From NCBI GenBank assembly GCA_022539475.1, contig VCMS01000373.1, positions 1-46,606 of the forward strand: a DNA stretch of 46,606 nucleotides. Direction: 5' to 3'. Below are positions 45,720 to 46,606 of the stretch, in pieces. The DNA is from Gracilaria domingensis. Taxonomy: Eukaryota > Rhodophyta > Florideophyceae > Gracilariales > Gracilariaceae. The position numbers were made by a program, and so were the translations under genes. Position 1 is the first letter of the stretch, and the number at the start of each line of letters is the position of its first letter. A model generated the notes under the pieces. The model was not told the DNA's origin. It saw only the letters and a program-made list of their open reading frames with translations, and made no database searches.

Positions 45720-46606
45720 CAGCGCGACACGGTCTAACGATATCCGTTCGTGGAGATTATTGATATCCAATACTGCGGTATCGTCCGTGACGGAAATAAC
45801 CTTGTAGGGTCCTTCCGCGATAGGCGAGAGCTTGTGGCGGCGTTCCTTCTCCGGATTATAGTATTCTTTTGCGGAGAAAATACCATATCGTCTGGTTTGA
45901 CCTTTGGTAATGGGGTCTTAACCTTCGCGTCTAAGTTGAACGCTTATAAGCGGCCTGCGCCTTATCCATAACGCCTCAGCGAGCACCGAGTACCATTTTT
46001 GGATTAATCAATCCTTCCAAGCGTTCCTGATAACCCAACAAATGGGTACGTAGAAAGCGTTTTCTGAGCCTCGATTGCAACCGTTGGCGGTACTCTTGAC
46101 AAACCAACTCAAAAGTGCAGCTTCGTTACCCGGTGCGACTTGGGTGTTGTACGCATAACCGTAAATAAGCGTCCGTATACAAATCCCAATCCTTTAGGAT
46201 GATCTTCCACATAAAGAATCTTAATGCATTCAGCATGGCTACGCGTTAAATCTTCTTACTTGACCATTTGTTTGGGAGGTGGTAGGTGGTCGTAAATAGA
46301 TGTTAACTTGACACTCAAGATCCGACAGACGTCCTGGAAAAACTCGCACGTAGAACTGTGAACCGACCTTATCTGATAATTAGATGAACCGGTGCGACCG
46401 TACACAAAGACAGGGGTGACAAAAGCTTGTGCAACCACGGTTGCGCCGTAATCCGTTTCAGCGGGACTGTCCGTACCAAACTTAGAGACGATCGGTGTAT
46501 AACCAGAAGTTCGCATTCCTCTTGCCCGGTTCTGATCAATTCACCTAAATACTCGATAAAGCGATAAACTCCAAAGGAGACCCTGCTGGGAACAGCGTTA
46601 ACTTGT
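45720..46606 (-). pseudogene. Integrase of element B, partial and frameshifted
   Basis: The core is cut by the right window edge. From 46516 down, SGYTPIVSKFGTDSPAETDY then ATVVAQAFVTPVF, and, after shifts, CEFFQDVCRILSVKLTS followed by a displaced YHPQTNG-like segment are typical of the DDE core of gypsy integrases. Further on, KERRHKLSPIAEGPYKVISV (GPYK at 45801-45812) is the GPY/F module. Frames change at least four times between 45770 and 46400. Confidence 0.82.

Larger units (their letters stand above)
41490..46606 (-). mobile_element. Ty3/gypsy chromovirus (element B), 3' part
   Basis: Minus-strand integrase core, GPY/F module and chromodomain, then (towards the left) a large opposite-strand ORF, a purine tract and an LTR. 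The 5' portion (gag, protease, RT) lies beyond the right window edge. The pol frames are interrupted by many shifts. It is unrelated in sequence to element A at the LTRs and has a chromodomain that element A lacks. Confidence 0.85.

Noticed and set aside
1..46606. tRNA, rRNA, other snRNA genes, CRISPR arrays and bacterial operons
   Set aside because: I looked for TPsiC-arm consensus, U2/U4/U5/U6 core sequences and regularly spaced repeats; nothing convincing. The 24-bp array is coding and has no spacers.

Overview
The window is nuclear DNA from a eukaryote. It carries eukaryote-only genes: proteasome subunit beta-6, SEC61 beta, the checkpoint protein MAD1, a TIPIN/Csm3/Swi3 protein, a probable Mediator subunit and a U1 snRNA gene. 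It also carries retrotransposons of three kinds. Most genes are intronless. The introns I can place are short (45-214 nt) and have GT-AG ends. One gene product looks like a plastid-targeted membrane protein. A compact unicellular alga, perhaps a red alga, is my best guess, but that is inference from style and not a proven assignment.

Layout. 1-9091: a nearly complete Ty3/gypsy-type retrotransposon (element A) on the minus strand, 5' LTR on the right, with an extra ORF of two matrin/U1-type zinc fingers in its leader. 9537-12299: a KA1-domain-like protein and a Tas-type aldo/keto reductase, diverging from a very GC-rich promoter. 13037-17557: a MED27-like protein, the U1 snRNA, a multi-pass membrane protein and the TIPIN-like protein with a 24-bp minisatellite in its coding sequence. 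17690-22950: decayed coding sequence, the spliced gene for proteasome beta-6, a partial copy of a phosphate transporter gene joined to a decayed HEAT-repeat (ECM29-like) fragment, and a 5'-truncated LINE with its target-site duplication. 24219-26491: a spliced two-finger C2H2 gene with a 17-nt microexon, converging on an APH-fold kinase gene with 20 nt between stop codons. 26492-29334: a hairpin-rich spacer, the intact PiT phosphate transporter and a 37-bp perfect palindrome. 29335-38789: a small candidate spliced gene, an acidic Ser-rich protein, MAD1, a bZIP protein, the PLP-homeostasis protein YggS/PLPBP and SEC61 beta. 38790-40900: non-coding sequence with a hairpin and a degenerate GC-rich minisatellite. 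41490-46606: the 3' part of a second Ty3/gypsy element (element B), a chromovirus on the minus strand, with a large ORF of unknown function on the opposite strand between integrase and LTR.

The cell genes form no operon-like pathway. Themes that recur are cell-cycle and replication surveillance (MAD1, TIPIN), protein turnover and secretion (proteasome beta-6, SEC61 beta) and phosphate or cofactor homeostasis (PiT, YggS). Several gene pairs share short divergent promoters or nearly touching 3' ends, so the genome is compact between its transposon islands. The two LTR elements carry many single-base frameshifts while long single-copy genes such as MAD1 are intact. This could be real decay, but uncorrected assembly errors in repeats are an equally good explanation.
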